64,000 bases of DNA from contig CAWBTC010000005.1 of the NCBI GenBank assembly GCA_963791635.1, forward strand, positions 1,612,001-1,676,000, in the 5' to 3' direction. Made by a program: the position numbers and the translations under genes. Position 1 is the first letter of the stretch; every line of letters begins with the position of its first letter. The notes beneath the pieces were generated by a model. That model searched no databases, had not been told where the DNA came from, and saw nothing but the letters and a program-made list of their open reading frames with translations. Shown here in pieces: positions 45,577 through 54,376 of this stretch. Origin of the DNA: VFMC01 sp963791635 (GTDB lineage Bacteria; Actinomycetota; Acidimicrobiia; Acidimicrobiales; Ilumatobacteraceae).

Positions 45577-46107
45577 ATGATCACGGTCCGTCGCATCAGT
45601 CCCGACCAGGCCGACCTGCTTCGCGGTGTGCGTCTCGCGGCGCTTGCCGACGCTCCTGCAGCGTTCGGTTCCACGTTGGAAGGTGAGATCGCATTCCTCG
45701 ACGACGTGTGGAACGAGCGGGCCCGGCTCGGCTCGGCCGGCGACGAGCGGGCCACCTTCCTCGCATGGCACGACGTCGGCGGCATCGTCGGTATCGCTGG
45801 TGGACACCGCTCCGATGCGACCGATGCGACCGATGCGACCGTCGTGGAACTGGTGAGCATGTGGACCGACCCATCGGTGCGTCGCTCGGGAACCGGTCGG
45901 CTGCTGGTCCAAACCGTCATCGACTGGGCGACGACCACCGGTGCCGAACAGGTCGAGCTGTGGGTCACGCGAGGCAACGACCCCGCCCAACTGCTCTACG
46001 AATCGCTGGGGTTCGTGGTGACCGGCGATCACCAACCCCTCCCGTCCGATCCGTGCAAGGACGAGATCCGCATGGTTCGGGTGCTGACCATTCCCCCTCC
46101 GGACTGA
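45577..46107 (+). CDS. GNAT family N-acetyltransferase
   Basis: 176 residues. VELVSMWTDPSVRRSGTGRLL provides the acetyl-CoA pyrophosphate loop (RRSGTG), and LYESLGFVVTGDH the fourth-motif helix. A small tandem repeat GATCGATGCGACCGATGCGA (ATD ATD) lies in the preceding loop (45820-45838). Convergent with the AAA ATPase. Acceptor substrate unknown. Confidence 0.85.
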   Translation: MITVRRISPDQADLLRGVRLAALADAPAAFGSTLEGEIAFLDDVWNERARLGSAGDERATFLAWHDVGGIVGIAGGHRSDATDATDATVVELVSMWTDPSVRRSGTGRLLVQTVIDWATTTGAEQVELWVTRGNDPAQLLYESLGFVVTGDHQPLPSDPCKDEIRMVRVLTIPPPD

Positions 46108-46115
46108 TCGCGTCG

Positions 46116-46880
46116 TCACTCCTCGTCGTCGGTGAACAACACGTCGAGCAGGCGTTCGGGAGCCTCCAAGAACCGACGCCAGAGCTGCACCACTGCCAGA
46201 TCGTCGTACCCGACATGGCGGATGCCGTGCTCGCCGAGTTCGTAGATCACCGCACCCGGCATCCGCATCAGCAACGGTGAGTGCGTGGCCACGACGAACT
46301 GTGCGCCCTCGATCACGCCGTCGTGCATGAACCGGAGCAGGCCGAGCTGACCTTGGAACGACAGCGCCGACTCGGGCTCGTCCATCACGTACAGCCCGGC
46401 GCCCGCGAAGCGGTTCTCGATCAACGCGCGGAACGACTCGCCGTGAGAGCGACCGTGGAAGTCGGGGAAGAGTGCCGCGACGCCGAACTGAGGATCATCA
46501 TCTCTCGCGATCGCAGTCGCCATCCCGTAGAACGTCTCGGCCCGGAGGAACCAGCCCCAGCTCGGCCGCTTCGCCCATCGGAGTTCAAGATCGCGAGCGA
46601 GGGCGCTGTGGGTGTCGTACGTCGTGAACTGCAGGTTTCGGCTGCCTCCTTCGGCGTTGAACCCGGCAGCGATCGCGAGTGCCTCGACGATGGTCGACTT
46701 CCCCGACCCGTTCTCGCCGACGAACACCGTCACCGCACCGAGATCGACGTCGTCCAGCGCGGCGATGGCCGGCAGGTCGTAGGGATACCCCGACGACGGC
46801 GTCGAGGCAGACAGCCCGACACAACGAAGAAAGGGAGCTCGGCCGACTGGACCCACGCCGACATCGTGGCACGGCGCCAC
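46116..46880 (-). CDS. AAA family ATPase (AAA_21-like)
   Basis: 254 residues. Walker A VGENGSGKST near residue 46, then GLYVMDEPESALSFQGQLGLL, an ABC/SMC-like Walker B and D-loop, and VVATHSPLLM (switch His). This single-domain pattern is typical of stand-alone AAA_21/Overcoming-lysogenisation-defect-like ATPases. GTG at 46880 is chosen; a TTG at 46883 is an alternative. It follows proB by 17 bases. Function unknown: some relatives are in defence systems but no partner nuclease is adjacent. Confidence 0.75.
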   Translation of the reverse strand: MAPCHDVGVGPVGRAPFLRCVGLSASTPSSGYPYDLPAIAALDDVDLGAVTVFVGENGSGKSTIVEALAIAAGFNAEGGSRNLQFTTYDTHSALARDLELRWAKRPSWGWFLRAETFYGMATAIARDDDPQFGVAALFPDFHGRSHGESFRALIENRFAGAGLYVMDEPESALSFQGQLGLLRFMHDGVIEGAQFVVATHSPLLMRMPGAVIYELGEHGIRHVGYDDLAVVQLWRRFLEAPERLLDVLFTDDEE

Positions 46881-46897
46881 CAAGGTGGTCGCTTGCT

Positions 46898-47983
46898 TCA
46901 GGTCAGCAGGACGAGGTCGTCGCGGTGGACGACCTCGTGTGCCATCTCTGCAGGGAGATCAGCGGTGCGCTTGCCCTTGATGGTGCGCAAGGTGTCGGCA
47001 TCGCACAGCACCATGCCGCGGGCGAACACCAGACCGTCGGTGCCGCGCACCTCCACGATCGACTCCTCGTCGAACGTGCCGCGCACATCGATCACCCCGG
47101 CGGGCAGCAACGATTTGCCTCGCTCGAGGAGTGCACGACGAGCACCATCATCGACGGTGATCGTGCCCTCCACCAGGCTGGCAAAGCCGATCCACAGCTT
47201 GCGTGCTCCGAGCTTGCGATCGTTGGCCATGAACGTGGTGCCGACATCGAGGTCGTTGGCGGCGTCGACCAACACGTGCGGGCGCGACGACGCGGCGATC
47301 ACCGCACGCACACCGCTGAACGACGCGGTCCGGGCAGCAGCGAGCTTCGAGGCCATGCCACCACTTCCCCGATTCGAGCCCGACTCGCCGGCCCGCACCG
47401 AGAGCAGCGGATCATCGGCAGCCACACGCGCGATCAAGGATGCAGCAACGTCGGTCCGCGGGTCCCTCGTGTACAAACCGGCGGTATCCGTGAGGAGCAC
47501 GAGGAGATCGGCAGCCAGGTTGTGGGCGACGAGCGCAGCGATGCGGTCGTTGTCGCCGTAACGGATCTCGTCGTTTGCAATCGCGTCGTTCTCGTTGATG
47601 ATCGGCACGCACCCGAGCTCCAACAGGCGCACCAACGTCTGGCGGGCGTGCAGGTACTGGCGGCGGTCGATGAAGTCGTGCGGCACGAGCAGCACCTGTG
47701 CTGCCACCACGCCACGCGAACCGAGGTGTCGGTTGTACACCTCCATCAACCGGCTCTGGCCGGCGGCCGACAATGCCTGCAGGGTGGGCATGTCGGTAGG
47801 ACGTGCGGGCAGGCCGAGCGCAGCCACACCGGCCGCCACCGCACCAGAGCTGACGACGACGACCTCGTGGCCGAGCACGCGAACCTTCACGAGCTGCTCG
47901 CACAGCGACTCGATCACACCTTCGTCGATCACACCGAGCTCGTCGGTGAGCGACGACGTGCCGATCTTCACGACGATTCTCAT
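46898..47983 (-). CDS. proB: Glutamate 5-kinase
   Basis: 361 residues. First step of proline synthesis: phosphorylates glutamate gamma-carboxylate. Amino acid kinase domain with VVKIGTSSL, VSSGAVAAG, INENDAI and LLTDTAGLY; GSGGMASKL near residue 215; and a C-terminal PUA domain (~275-355; SLLPAGVIDVRG). Twelve bases after obgE on the same strand, an arrangement seen across many bacteria (obgE-proB-proA), though proA is not next here. Confidence 0.93.
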   Translation of the reverse strand: MRIVVKIGTSSLTDELGVIDEGVIESLCEQLVKVRVLGHEVVVVSSGAVAAGVAALGLPARPTDMPTLQALSAAGQSRLMEVYNRHLGSRGVVAAQVLLVPHDFIDRRQYLHARQTLVRLLELGCVPIINENDAIANDEIRYGDNDRIAALVAHNLAADLLVLLTDTAGLYTRDPRTDVAASLIARVAADDPLLSVRAGESGSNRGSGGMASKLAAARTASFSGVRAVIAASSRPHVLVDAANDLDVGTTFMANDRKLGARKLWIGFASLVEGTITVDDGARRALLERGKSLLPAGVIDVRGTFDEESIVEVRGTDGLVFARGMVLCDADTLRTIKGKRTADLPAEMAHEVVHRDDLVLLT

Positions 47984-47995
47984 GGCGTGGAAACC

Positions 47996-49234
47996 TCAAC
48001 TGCCCTGTTGGTACTCGAAGCTGAAGTTCGCGATCCAGACGACGTCACCATCCATGGCACCCGCCTTGGCGAGCAGCTTGGGCACCTTGAGTCGTTCGAG
48101 CTGGTGATCGATGTAGTTCATCGCGTCGGGCGTGCTCACGTCGTTGAGCGCCACGATCCGCTCCACCTGACGGCCGACGAGACGGAACTCGTGCTCGCCG
48201 AGGCGCTCCACCAATGCACCCTCCGGTTGCGGCCGGATGATCACGATTCCCTCGTGGTCGGGCATCGCCTGTCGGGCATGGTGCACCAGGGTTGCCAACC
48301 GGCCGACGAGTTCACGGATGCCCTGGTGGGTGATCGCGGAGATCGACTCACCGTCCCACTCCTCGGTGGCCATGTCGGCCTTCGTGCCGATCACGAGACG
48401 CGGCCGCTCGAGCAGTTCGGGCTGATAGTCGCCGAGTTCACGCAGCAGGATCTGCTCTTGCTCCTCCGGACCGACGCCGTCGACGGGTGCGAGGTCGACC
48501 ATCACGCACAGGACGCGGGACCGCTCGATGTGGCGGAGGAACTCGTGGCCGAGACCCTTGCCTTCGCTCGCGCCCTCGATGAGACCGGGGATGTCGGCCA
48601 CCACGAAGTTGGTGTCGTTGTCGACCCGAACAACGCCGAGATTCGGTTCGAGCGTGGTGAACGGGTAGTTCGCGATCTTCGGACGAGCTGCACTGATCAC
48701 ACTGATGAGCGTGCTCTTGCCCACGTTCGGGAAGCCGACGAGCGCGACGTCGGCCATCAGCTTCAGCTCGAGGCGTAGCCACAGCTCCTCGCCATGCTCA
48801 CCCTGCTCGGCAAACCCAGGCGCGCGGCGCTTGTTCGACCAGAACTTGGCGTTGCCACGACCACCGCGGCCACCACGCGCCGCGAGCCAGCGATCGCCGT
48901 GGTTCGGCAGATCCGCCAGCTGCTCCCCTGTGTACAGGTCGTAGGCCACCGTGCCCTCAGGGACGTGGACCTCGAGCGGCGAACCGCGCTTGCCGTGCTG
49001 ATCCTTGCCCTTGCCGTGCACGCCGTCGCCGGCGCGACGGTGCGGATGGTCCTTGAACGCGATCAGCGACGAGGTGTTGCGGTCGGCCACGAGCCAGACG
49101 TCGCCACCGTCGCCACCGTCACCACCGTTCGGGCCACCGAACGCGACCGGACCCTCGCGACGGAACGACGCGCAGCCAGCACCCCCGTCACCACCACGCA
49201 CGTTCAGTTGGACGTCGTCTACGAAATTGCTCAT
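47996..49234 (-). CDS. obgE: GTPase Obg
   Basis: 412 residues. N-terminal glycine-rich Obg fold (VDDVQLNVRGGDGGAGCASFRRE), GTPase domain with G1 GFPNVGKST, switch/G3 DIPGLIEGA, G4 TKAD (T replaces the usual N), and a C-terminal OCT domain (GEHEFRLVGRQVERIV). Acts in ribosome assembly and stress. Its ATG follows three tandem minicistrons that each end on the next start (ATGA overlap). Confidence 0.95.
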   Translation of the reverse strand: MSNFVDDVQLNVRGGDGGAGCASFRREGPVAFGGPNGGDGGDGGDVWLVADRNTSSLIAFKDHPHRRAGDGVHGKGKDQHGKRGSPLEVHVPEGTVAYDLYTGEQLADLPNHGDRWLAARGGRGGRGNAKFWSNKRRAPGFAEQGEHGEELWLRLELKLMADVALVGFPNVGKSTLISVISAARPKIANYPFTTLEPNLGVVRVDNDTNFVVADIPGLIEGASEGKGLGHEFLRHIERSRVLCVMVDLAPVDGVGPEEQEQILLRELGDYQPELLERPRLVIGTKADMATEEWDGESISAITHQGIRELVGRLATLVHHARQAMPDHEGIVIIRPQPEGALVERLGEHEFRLVGRQVERIVALNDVSTPDAMNYIDHQLERLKVPKLLAKAGAMDGDVVWIANFSFEYQQGS

Positions 49235-49276
49235 CGGTCGTAGCTCATCGGTCGTAGCTCATCGGTCGTAGCTCAT
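49231..49276 (-). promoter_or_regulatory. Three tandem minicistrons (MSYDR) chained into obgE
   Basis: A 14-bp repeat ATGAGCTACGACCG occurs three times, starting at 49276, 49262 and 49248, followed by the obgE ATG at 49234. Each copy encodes ATG AGC TAC GAC CGA TGA, whose TGA shares ATGA with the next start; the third stop (49233-49231) overlaps the obgE start. obgE itself begins with the same ATGAGC. No Shine-Dalgarno sequence lies next to the first ATG. Confidence 0.7.
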
Positions 49277-49433
49277 CGGAGGTTGTGCCAGTCACTTCTC
49301 TCGCCACCCGGGAAAGGACGACATCGCAGGCTACCGGCGCCCTGCACACCCCTGGCGGAGCGTCTCCCGTCACATCTGGCAACGTCGCCGGTTCCGCTGC
49401 GACATCACACCTGTTCGGTACTCTGGGACCACG

Positions 49434-50648
49434 ATGACCGATCGGCCCCTCACCCCTCGGGCGACCGCTGACACGTCCGCCAGCGACACGCTCGCCGATG
49501 TATCCGAACGTGCCGAGCGCGCCCAGAAGTGGGCGTCAACGATGGCAGGGCACACCGTCGGCCAAGCTGCCGGCCAAGCTGCCGACACGGGTGTGCGACT
49601 CGCCCATGCCGACTCATGGGCCGGCAGCGGCTCAACGGCGATCTTTCCCCGTGCTGATCGCGAGCGACGCGAAGCGGATCTCCTGTCTGTGCTGGCCACC
49701 AGAGCCACTGGCGCAGGCGACCGGCTGGTGGAGGAAGAACCCGACCGGTGGCGCACCTGCTTCGAGCGAGACCGCGACCGCATCCTCCATGCCAGCGCAT
49801 TCCGTCGCCTGGCAGGCAAGACCCAGGTGTTCGTCTTCCCCGACGACCACCAGCGCACCCGGCTCACCCACGCACTCGAGGTCGCCCAGGTGGCCACATC
49901 GGTCGCTCAGGTGCTCGGCCTCAACGTGCCACTCACCGAGGCGATCGCCCTCGGCCACGATTGCGGTCACGGCCCCGGCGGACATGCCAGCGAGGACGCA
50001 CTCAGCCCGTATCTCGAGACCGGGTTCGACCATGCGGTGTGGGGCGCCGACGTCACGCTGCGCTCGCTGAACCTGTGCGTCGAGACCGTCGACGGCATCC
50101 GCAACCACTCGTGGAGCCGGCCGGCGCCGATGACGCCAGAAGGCGAGGTGGTCAGCTGGGCCGACCGCATCGCGTATGTGTGCCACGACTTCGAAGATGC
50201 GGTCGCTGCCGGCATCGTCAGCCTCGACATGCTGCCACCGCTCGTGGGCGACCGATGCGGACAACTTCGCCGCGAACAGCTCAGTGCCTTCATCGGGGCG
50301 ATGATCGACGCTGCCGCGCAGACGGGTCGGATCGGGATGACCGCCCGTCACGCCGAGGCGCTCGCCGCGTTTCGCCAGTTCAACTACGAGCGTGTGTACC
50401 TGAGGCCTGCGTCAGTCGCCCAGGGGCGCAACGTGATCGCGCTGCTGCGCGCACTGGTGGAGCACTATGCCGATCGGCCGAACTCGCTGCCCGATGTGGA
50501 CGGCGTCGATGCCGGCAGCGCCGAGGCATTGCATGCGGCGGTCGCCTACGTGGGTGGCATGACCGATCGATTTGCCTGCCGTCAGGCCGTCACCCTGCTC
50601 GGCTGGTCGGTCGACGAACTCCCCCAGGGCATCGGCACGTCCGCCTGA
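49434..50648 (+). CDS. dGTP triphosphohydrolase-like HD protein
   Basis: 404 residues. HD-domain metal site: RTRLTHALEVAQVA, ALGHDCGHGPGGHASED, and the downstream SWADRIAYVCHDFEDA, as in the dNTPase/dGTPase family, which hydrolyses dGTP to deoxyguanosine and triphosphate. An N-terminal ~95-residue extension includes a duplicated GQAAGQAA segment and unconserved sequence. GTPase-like specificity is not certain without the C-terminal allosteric details. Confidence 0.88.
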   Translation: MTDRPLTPRATADTSASDTLADVSERAERAQKWASTMAGHTVGQAAGQAADTGVRLAHADSWAGSGSTAIFPRADRERREADLLSVLATRATGAGDRLVEEEPDRWRTCFERDRDRILHASAFRRLAGKTQVFVFPDDHQRTRLTHALEVAQVATSVAQVLGLNVPLTEAIALGHDCGHGPGGHASEDALSPYLETGFDHAVWGADVTLRSLNLCVETVDGIRNHSWSRPAPMTPEGEVVSWADRIAYVCHDFEDAVAAGIVSLDMLPPLVGDRCGQLRREQLSAFIGAMIDAAAQTGRIGMTARHAEALAAFRQFNYERVYLRPASVAQGRNVIALLRALVEHYADRPNSLPDVDGVDAGSAEALHAAVAYVGGMTDRFACRQAVTLLGWSVDELPQGIGTSA

Positions 50649-50665
50649 CGAACGTTCGCCCTGCG

Positions 50666-51367
50666 TCAGTCGCGCCGCCACACTCGCAATGACCCGATCG
50701 CCTCAAAGCCGACCGCGAGGACGGCATCGAGCGCCGCGCCGAGCTCGTATCCCACGACACGTTGTTCCGGCGCCAGCCACGACACTGCTGCCGCTGCCCG
50801 CGGCCACACACCGGCCCGAACACCGGCCTGGTCAGCCGCGACGGAAAACACGTTGCTGATGCCGAGCACCCCGGCGCCACGGTGCGCGATCGCTCCGGCG
50901 ATCACCCGTTCGTCGACCACTTCAGCCAGGAAGACCACCGGTTCGTCCAGCAACAGCAGCGGCGACATGCTCCCCGCTGCGCCACCGGCTGTCAGCCATG
51001 CCGCTTCCCACGCGGTGAGATCGGCTTCGTCGCTGAGCGCCTTCCAGGACGGATCGTCCCCCTCGGGAACGCCCGCTGGACGAGTGATCCAGGTGGCGTC
51101 GAACAACACCTCGAAGCCCTCACCGGACAGGTCGAGTGCGGCGAACGAGTCCTTCACCGAACACCTCGGCCGCTCCTCGAGCAATGACAGCAACTGCTCG
51201 AGCGGCACGTCCGGCGTGGCGGTGATGATGTCGGGGTACAGCGGCGGAGCGTCGTCGGTGCACCACCACATCGCGTCCGACCTGGACGTGCCCACGCCGA
51301 GGCTGCGGCACACGAGGTCGCACCACGCGACGTTGTCGGCCACCGCCTGCGCGCGCACCGACTCCAT
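50666..51367 (-). CDS. GNAT-like protein
   Basis: 233 residues. The C-terminal half shows GNAT-like sequence (VVFLAEVVDERVIAGAIAHRG, then LDAVLAVGFEAIGSLRVWRR, matching the closing strand/helix), but the pyrophosphate-loop Q/RxxGxG/A is not clear, so it may be a degenerate or divergent acetyltransferase. The N-terminal half is unassigned. Follows deoA by 12 bases on the same strand. Confidence 0.5.
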   Translation of the reverse strand: MESVRAQAVADNVAWCDLVCRSLGVGTSRSDAMWWCTDDAPPLYPDIITATPDVPLEQLLSLLEERPRCSVKDSFAALDLSGEGFEVLFDATWITRPAGVPEGDDPSWKALSDEADLTAWEAAWLTAGGAAGSMSPLLLLDEPVVFLAEVVDERVIAGAIAHRGAGVLGISNVFSVAADQAGVRAGVWPRAAAAVSWLAPEQRVVGYELGAALDAVLAVGFEAIGSLRVWRRD

Positions 51368-51379
51368 CGCGGAACGCGC

Positions 51380-52705
51380 TCAGCGAGGCCGGGCCGGAGC
51401 CATGACGCGCTCGCGCACCGGCGGCGTCGCAACCGGTGCAGAACGACCGATCGTGTATGCGGCACGGATCCGATCGGCTGCCACGGCGGCCGCTGCCTCG
51501 GTGCGGGCGTGCACGATGCACAGCGGTCGATCCAGTCCGACGGCAGCACCCAACGGAGCGAGTTCGGTGAGCCCCACAGCGTGGTCGACGGCGTCTTGAG
51601 GTCGGGTGCGTCCGCCCCCCAGCACGACGACGGCAAGGCCTGTCGAGCGAGTGTCGATCTTGGTGACCACGCCTGCCTTGGCGGCCATGACGGGGACGAT
51701 GATCGGCGACCGTTCGAGATGCTTCCAGGGCTTGTCCATCAGATCACTCGGTCCGCCCAGTCCCTTGACCATCTTGGAGAACCTCTCGGCCGCCGCACCA
51801 CTGTCGAGCGCCGCCTGCAACTGCTTGCGGGCCGCCGGCAGTGACGTGGCGAGTTTGCCGAGCACAAGCATCTCAGCGCACAGCGCCATCGTCACCTCGT
51901 GAAGGCGCGCCTCGCGGCGGACGCCGGAGAGGTAGTCGATCGCGGCTGCCATCTCGAGCGCATTGCCGGCGGTGCTCGCGAGCGGCTGGTCCATGTCGGT
52001 GATCAGTGCGTTGGTGGGCATTCCCGCGCCGCCGGCCACCCCCGTGATGCTCTCGGCCAGCGCTCGCGCCGATGACATCGTCGACATGAACGCACCGTTG
52101 CCGAACTTCACGTCCATCGCCAGCGCATCGAGACCCGCCGCCAGCTTCTTCGACAGGATCGATGCGGTGATCAGCGGGATGCTCTCCACCGTCGCGGTCA
52201 CGTCGCGCACGGCGTAGAGGCGCTTGTCGGCCGGTGCAAGATCGGCGGTCTGGCCGATGATCGCGACGCCTACCTTCGTCACCACCTTGCGGAACTCGGC
52301 CATCGTCGGTGTCGCCCGGTACCCGGGGATCGACTCGAACTTGTCGTACGTTCCACCGGTGTGGCCGAGGCCGCGACCGGAGATCATCGGGACATAACCA
52401 CCGCACGCGGCCACCATCGGTCCGAGCATCAGGCTGACCGTGTCGCCGACGCCACCGGTGGAGTGCTTGTCCACCACTGGGCCGTCGAGGCTCCATTGCA
52501 ACTGTGTGCCACTTGCGGTCATCGCCCGGGTGAGGGCGACGCACTCGTCGGTGTCCATGCCCTTCAGGTACACGGCCATCGCGAACGCACCGGCCTGGGC
52601 GTCGGCGACGGCCCCACTGGTGAGACCGGCCACGAACTCACCGATCTGTTCGGCAGTCAAGCGCTTGCTGTCACGCTTCGTGCGGATGATCTCCTGGGGC
52701 AGCAT
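51380..52705 (-). CDS. deoA: Thymidine phosphorylase
   Basis: 441 residues, pyrimidine-nucleoside phosphorylase type II. Phosphate/nucleoside motifs: VDKHSTGGVGD at 79, MISGRGLGHTGGTYDKFESIPGY at 107-129, and the DVKFGNGAFM segment. C-terminal glycine-rich lid VVVLGGGRTRPQDAVDHAVGL. Breaks thymidine to thymine and deoxyribose 1-phosphate. Downstream of deoC, which handles the resulting sugar phosphate, so a salvage operon is likely. Confidence 0.93.
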   Translation of the reverse strand: MLPQEIIRTKRDSKRLTAEQIGEFVAGLTSGAVADAQAGAFAMAVYLKGMDTDECVALTRAMTASGTQLQWSLDGPVVDKHSTGGVGDTVSLMLGPMVAACGGYVPMISGRGLGHTGGTYDKFESIPGYRATPTMAEFRKVVTKVGVAIIGQTADLAPADKRLYAVRDVTATVESIPLITASILSKKLAAGLDALAMDVKFGNGAFMSTMSSARALAESITGVAGGAGMPTNALITDMDQPLASTAGNALEMAAAIDYLSGVRREARLHEVTMALCAEMLVLGKLATSLPAARKQLQAALDSGAAAERFSKMVKGLGGPSDLMDKPWKHLERSPIIVPVMAAKAGVVTKIDTRSTGLAVVVLGGGRTRPQDAVDHAVGLTELAPLGAAVGLDRPLCIVHARTEAAAAVAADRIRAAYTIGRSAPVATPPVRERVMAPARPR

Positions 52706-52762
52706 GGGTTCCGTCCGTCCGATCGTTTGCGTGCTGGTGTGGGTGGTCGTTTCCGTCGTGGG

Positions 52763-53560
52763 TCAGTACGGCGCGTCGGAAGTGACAGGTGCGGCACCCT
52801 CGATGGCCGACTCGAGCGCGTCGAGCAATCCGCTGGCCCCGAACCTGAAGGTGTCCGGGCTGGCCCAGTCGTCGCCCATGATCTCGTCGGCGAGCCGAAG
52901 ATAGGTGCCCGCGTCGTCGAGGTTGCGGATGCCGCCGCTCGGCTTGATCCCCACCGGCCAGCCGCTCTCGCGAATCTCGGTGAGCATCGTGCGCACCGCA
53001 TCGGGCGACGCCGAGACCGCCGTCTTGCCGGTGGAGGTCTTCACGAAGTCGGCGCCCTGATCGATCGCGAGCCGGGTCGCGCGCCGCACGGCCAACTGGT
53101 CGGGGTAGCCACCCGTCTCGAGGATCACCTTCAGCCTCGCGGGTGCCACGACTGCGGCACGCACGGCCGACAGCATCGCCTCGACGGAGGGCAGATCGTC
53201 GACGAGGAATGCGTGGTACGGCAACACGAGATCGATCTCGTCGGCACCGTCGGCAAGCGCCTGCGTGGTCTCGGTGACGGTGGCGGCGACGTCGGTGCCG
53301 CCGGCCGGGAAGTTCACCACGGTCGCCACGAGCACCTGGGTGCCGGCGAGGCGTTGCTTGGCCTGACGCACGAAGCGGGGCCACACGCACACCGCAGCGG
53401 TGTGCCCGTACGGGCCGTTGGCGCGCTGGCACAGCGTGTCGATCGCGGCGGGCGTGCAGTGGTCGTCGAGGTTGGTGAGATCGACCAGTGCCAACGCACG
53501 GCGCGCGGCCGACGCTACTGAGTCGGTCTCTGCCTGCCCGTGTCGCGTTCGGTCATCCAC
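52763..53560 (-). CDS. deoC: Deoxyribose-phosphate aldolase
   Basis: 265 residues, TIM-barrel class I aldolase that splits deoxyribose 5-phosphate to glyceraldehyde 3-phosphate and acetaldehyde. VATVVNFPAGG, EIDLVLPYHAFL, the Schiff-base Lys in DFVKTSTGKT and GIKPSGGI/FGAS phosphate-binding loop are all present. Ends 57 bases before deoA and shares its strand. Confidence 0.93.
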   Translation of the reverse strand: MDDRTRHGQAETDSVASAARRALALVDLTNLDDHCTPAAIDTLCQRANGPYGHTAAVCVWPRFVRQAKQRLAGTQVLVATVVNFPAGGTDVAATVTETTQALADGADEIDLVLPYHAFLVDDLPSVEAMLSAVRAAVVAPARLKVILETGGYPDQLAVRRATRLAIDQGADFVKTSTGKTAVSASPDAVRTMLTEIRESGWPVGIKPSGGIRNLDDAGTYLRLADEIMGDDWASPDTFRFGASGLLDALESAIEGAAPVTSDAPY

Positions 53561-53589
53561 AGGTGCAGCCTAACGACCGGGAAAATGCA

Positions 53590-53617
53590 CGAGACCCGGC
53601 CGTTGGGCCGGGTCTCG
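53590..53617 (-). terminator. Intrinsic terminator after rpmA
   Basis: Perfect 12-bp arms CGAGACCCGGCC (53590-53601) and GGCCGGGTCTCG (53606-53617) around a four-base loop. On the minus strand it is followed by GTGCATTTTCCC. It closes the rplU-rpmA unit and precedes deoC. Confidence 0.75.
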
Positions 53618-53678
53618 ATGAGTCACTGGTCCCGACCTGACGGAGCAGGTCGAGGATCACGGATGATGGGTCAGGCGT

Positions 53679-53933
53679 TCAGCCGACCGGAACGACGTCG
53701 ACGACCTTGCGACCCTTGCGCTCGCCGAACTGCACGGAGCCGTCGACGAGGGCGAACAAGGTGTCGTCGCCGCCGATGCCGACGTTCTTGCCCGGGTGGA
53801 ACTTGGTGCCACGTTGACGCACGATGATCGTGCCGGCCGTGAGCTGGGTACCGCCGAACACCTTCACGCCGAGACGCTGAGCGTTGGAATCGCGGCCGTT
53901 GCGGGTTGAACCGCCACCCTTTGTCTTTGACAT
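53679..53933 (-). CDS. rpmA: Large ribosomal subunit protein bL27
   Basis: 84 residues. N-terminus KGGGSTRNGRDSNAQRLGVK is the highly conserved L27 start that reaches the peptidyl transferase centre; FGGTQLTAGTIIVRQRGTKFHPG continues the family core. Six bases after rplU, ahead of the terminator at 53590-53617. The usual MA-HKK beginning is replaced by SKT, without consequence for identification. Confidence 0.97.
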   Translation of the reverse strand: MSKTKGGGSTRNGRDSNAQRLGVKVFGGTQLTAGTIIVRQRGTKFHPGKNVGIGGDDTLFALVDGSVQFGERKGRKVVDVVPVG

Positions 53934-53939
53934 GTTCGG

Positions 53940-54251
53940 TCAGCCCTTCGTGATGGAGGTGATCTCGACGACGGTGTACTTCTGGCGGTGGCCGTACCGG
54001 CGACGCTGGTTGGTGCGCCGCTTGTAGGTGAAGCCGTCGATCTTCGGGCCCTTGGCCCACCCGACGACCTTCGCCTTGACGGCCGAGCCCTTGAGCTGGT
54101 CGGGGGTGGCCAGAACCGTGTCACCGTCGACGAGCAGAACGGGGGTGAGCGAGATGTCGCTGCCCTGCTCGGCATCCAGCAGATCCACGTGGATCTGCTG
54201 TCCTTCGGTCACGCGTTCCTGCTTGTTGCCGGATTCGATCACTGCGTACAT
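53940..54251 (-). CDS. rplU: Large ribosomal subunit protein bL21
   Basis: 103 residues. MYAVIESGNKQERVTEGQQI at the start and KAKVVGWAKGPKIDGFTYKR...GHRQKYTVVEI at the end are typical bL21, including the C-terminal basic segment. An ATG at 54251 gives the standard length; upstream in-frame codons do not look like L21. It follows RNase E/G at 126 bases, the common order rne/rng-rplU-rpmA. Confidence 0.96.
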   Translation of the reverse strand: MYAVIESGNKQERVTEGQQIHVDLLDAEQGSDISLTPVLLVDGDTVLATPDQLKGSAVKAKVVGWAKGPKIDGFTYKRRTNQRRRYGHRQKYTVVEITSITKG

Positions 54252-54344
54252 AGCGGTTGCCCACTCTATCGTTCGGGGGATCGACGGCCAACGCCGCGAC
54301 CCCGGTTGTTCCTGGTCACCAGGAGGTGGCCGAGGGTTCGAGCA

Positions 54345-54360
54345 CCGGCTCGCGAGCCGG
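54345..54360. other. Perfect 16-bp palindrome between RNase E/G and rplU
   Basis: CCGGCTCGCGAGCCGG, 16 bp, lies between the RNase E/G stop and the rplU leader. No U-tract follows, so it is not a standard terminator; it could be a processing or regulatory site. Confidence 0.45.
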
Positions 54361-54376
54361 CTGGCGAGCGGGTCCG

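Noticed and set aside
46116..46880. Anti-phage OLD-like defence system.
   Set aside because: The AAA_21-like ATPase stands without a TOPRIM domain or partner nuclease and is adjacent to proB, so a defence role is unsupported.
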